This document shows, piece after piece, positions 22,214-22,926 of a DNA stretch of 22,926 nucleotides. The position numbers and the translations under genes were made by a program. Every line of letters begins with the position of its first letter. Position 1 is the stretch's first letter. A model generated the notes under the pieces. It was not told the origin of the DNA, made no database searches, and was given only the letters and a program-made list of their open reading frames with translations. Source of the stretch: an uncultured Clostridia bacterium. Its GTDB lineage: Bacteria; Bacillota_A; Clostridia; Christensenellales; Aristaeellaceae. The DNA is taken from NCBI GenBank assembly GCA_946408865.1, contig CAMJTZ010000012.1, positions 1 to 22,926 of the forward strand, in the 5' to 3' direction.

Positions 22214-22926
22214 ATGACCTATATTATTCTGGACCTGGAATGGAACCAGCCTGTATCCTATCAGAGCCGCACATACCGGGAAGTCGGCGACAAACTGATT
22301 TTTGAAATGATCCAGATCGGCGCGGTGCGTCTCGGCCCGGACCTGACCCCCGCGGAAGCCATTTCCATCCCGATCGCCCCGACGCACTACCTGCGCATCC
22401 ATCCGCGGATCCGGCGCATGACCGGGCTGGATTCCGAAAAGCTGGCCGGCGCGCCGCATTTCCGCGAAGCGCTCGAGCAGTTCACCGCCTGGTGCGGGGA
22501 GGACTATACGCTGCTGACCTGGGGAATCGACGACATCAGCGTGCTGTATCAGAACATCGAATTCTTCCGGTGCGGGGATATCCCGCTGGCGCCCCTGTGC
22601 GACATCCAGAAGCTTTTCAGCGACGTACACCACCTGAAGGACCGCTCCGGCCTGAAGACCGCCATGGAAATGACCGGCATCCTTCCGGCGGAATCCATGG
22701 CCTTCCATAACGCGCTGTATGACGCGTGGTACACCGCGCTGGTTTTCAAGACGCTGCCGGATCCCTCTGCGGTGCTGAACTACCCGCAGCAGCCGCGCCC
22801 GCTGATCCACGCCCGCAAAAACGCGCGGGAAAAGACGCAGGGCGAGATCTTCGGCACCGTAAAGGAAGCGCTGCAGAGCGAAACAGCAATTCATCCGGTT
22901 TGTCCGCGGTGCGGAAGGGTTCTGGC
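22214..22926 (+). CDS. DEDDh 3'-5' exonuclease (partial, cut by window end)
   Basis: The first 237 codons of an exonuclease of the DnaQ/ERI-1-like group are present; the reading frame is open at the right edge. The metal-binding residues are visible: IILDLEWNQ with Asp7 and Glu9, an Asp in LLTWGIDD, and the HNALYDAWYTA block with the final His and Asp. The C-terminal part leaves the exonuclease fold and reaches CPRCG at the edge, which suggests a zinc ribbon begins there. ATG 22214 has GGAGG (22205-22209) 4 nt upstream. It lies 41 bp behind the flavoprotein gene. It may process RNA or single-stranded DNA; this cannot be decided here. Confidence 0.85.
   Translation, partial: MTYIILDLEWNQPVSYQSRTYREVGDKLIFEMIQIGAVRLGPDLTPAEAISIPIAPTHYLRIHPRIRRMTGLDSEKLAGAPHFREALEQFTAWCGEDYTLLTWGIDDISVLYQNIEFFRCGDIPLAPLCDIQKLFSDVHHLKDRSGLKTAMEMTGILPAESMAFHNALYDAWYTALVFKTLPDPSAVLNYPQQPRPLIHARKNAREKTQGEIFGTVKEALQSETAIHPVCPRCGRVL

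Noticed and set aside
1..22926. CRISPR arrays, tRNA or rRNA genes, insertion sequences, phage genes
   Set aside because: I looked for regularly spaced repeats, cloverleaf ends, transposase motifs and terminal inverted repeats on both strands and found none.

Overview
The window looks like chromosomal DNA from a Gram-positive, GC-rich member of the Bacillota (Clostridia-like, plausibly gut or rumen). Support comes from strong GGAGG-type ribosome sites, TTG and GTG starts alongside ATG, T-tailed hairpin terminators, sigma-A-type promoters with TGn extensions, and gene families common in such genomes (GPH symporter, MATE pump, RpiR regulator, HI0933-type flavoprotein, Fe-S aldo/keto reductase, c-di-GMP proteins). 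The species cannot be named from this sequence. I see no tRNA, rRNA, CRISPR array, IS element or phage gene.

Layout. 1-214: an untidy leader with an imperfect direct repeat and a small, possibly frameshifted ORF. 215-2637: an alpha/beta hydrolase (+) converging on a GPH sugar symporter (-); this block is visibly more AT-rich than the rest. 2638-2953: divergent promoter region. 2954-4433: MATE efflux protein and terminator. 4444-5289: an unusual soluble GGDEF protein whose last ~40 residues look like a ribbon-helix-helix DNA-binding domain, with repeat-type candidate operators in front and a terminator behind.

11878 down to 5298 (-): a tightly spaced run of wall-related genes: a D-Ala-D-Ala-carboxypeptidase-like protein with an altered SxN motif and no signal peptide, an asparagine-synthetase-like protein lacking its glutaminase nucleophile, a monofunctional transglycosylase, a fused ABC exporter with an extra N-terminal domain, and, after a 145-bp gap, an APH(3')-like kinase. 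Divergent from it is a polysaccharide deacetylase/peptidoglycan-binding protein (12077-13000). 13001-13267 holds two gene relics: a GGDEF fragment in frame behind the deacetylase stop, and the first 23 codons of a GyrI-like protein.

16849 down to 13278 (-): AI-2E family permease, CDF metal exporter and 4Fe-4S aldo/keto reductase, a probable operon. 17063-19954 (+): a 963-residue PAS/degenerate GGDEF/EAL/PAS/PAS protein, probably a c-di-GMP phosphodiesterase, with its own promoter and terminator. 20069-22926 (+): an RpiR-type regulator overlapping a flavoprotein by 8 bp, followed by a DEDDh exonuclease that runs off the window.

The best candidates for something undescribed are the GGDEF-RHH fusion with its candidate operator, and the wall-enzyme operon, in which two enzymes lack canonical catalytic residues.
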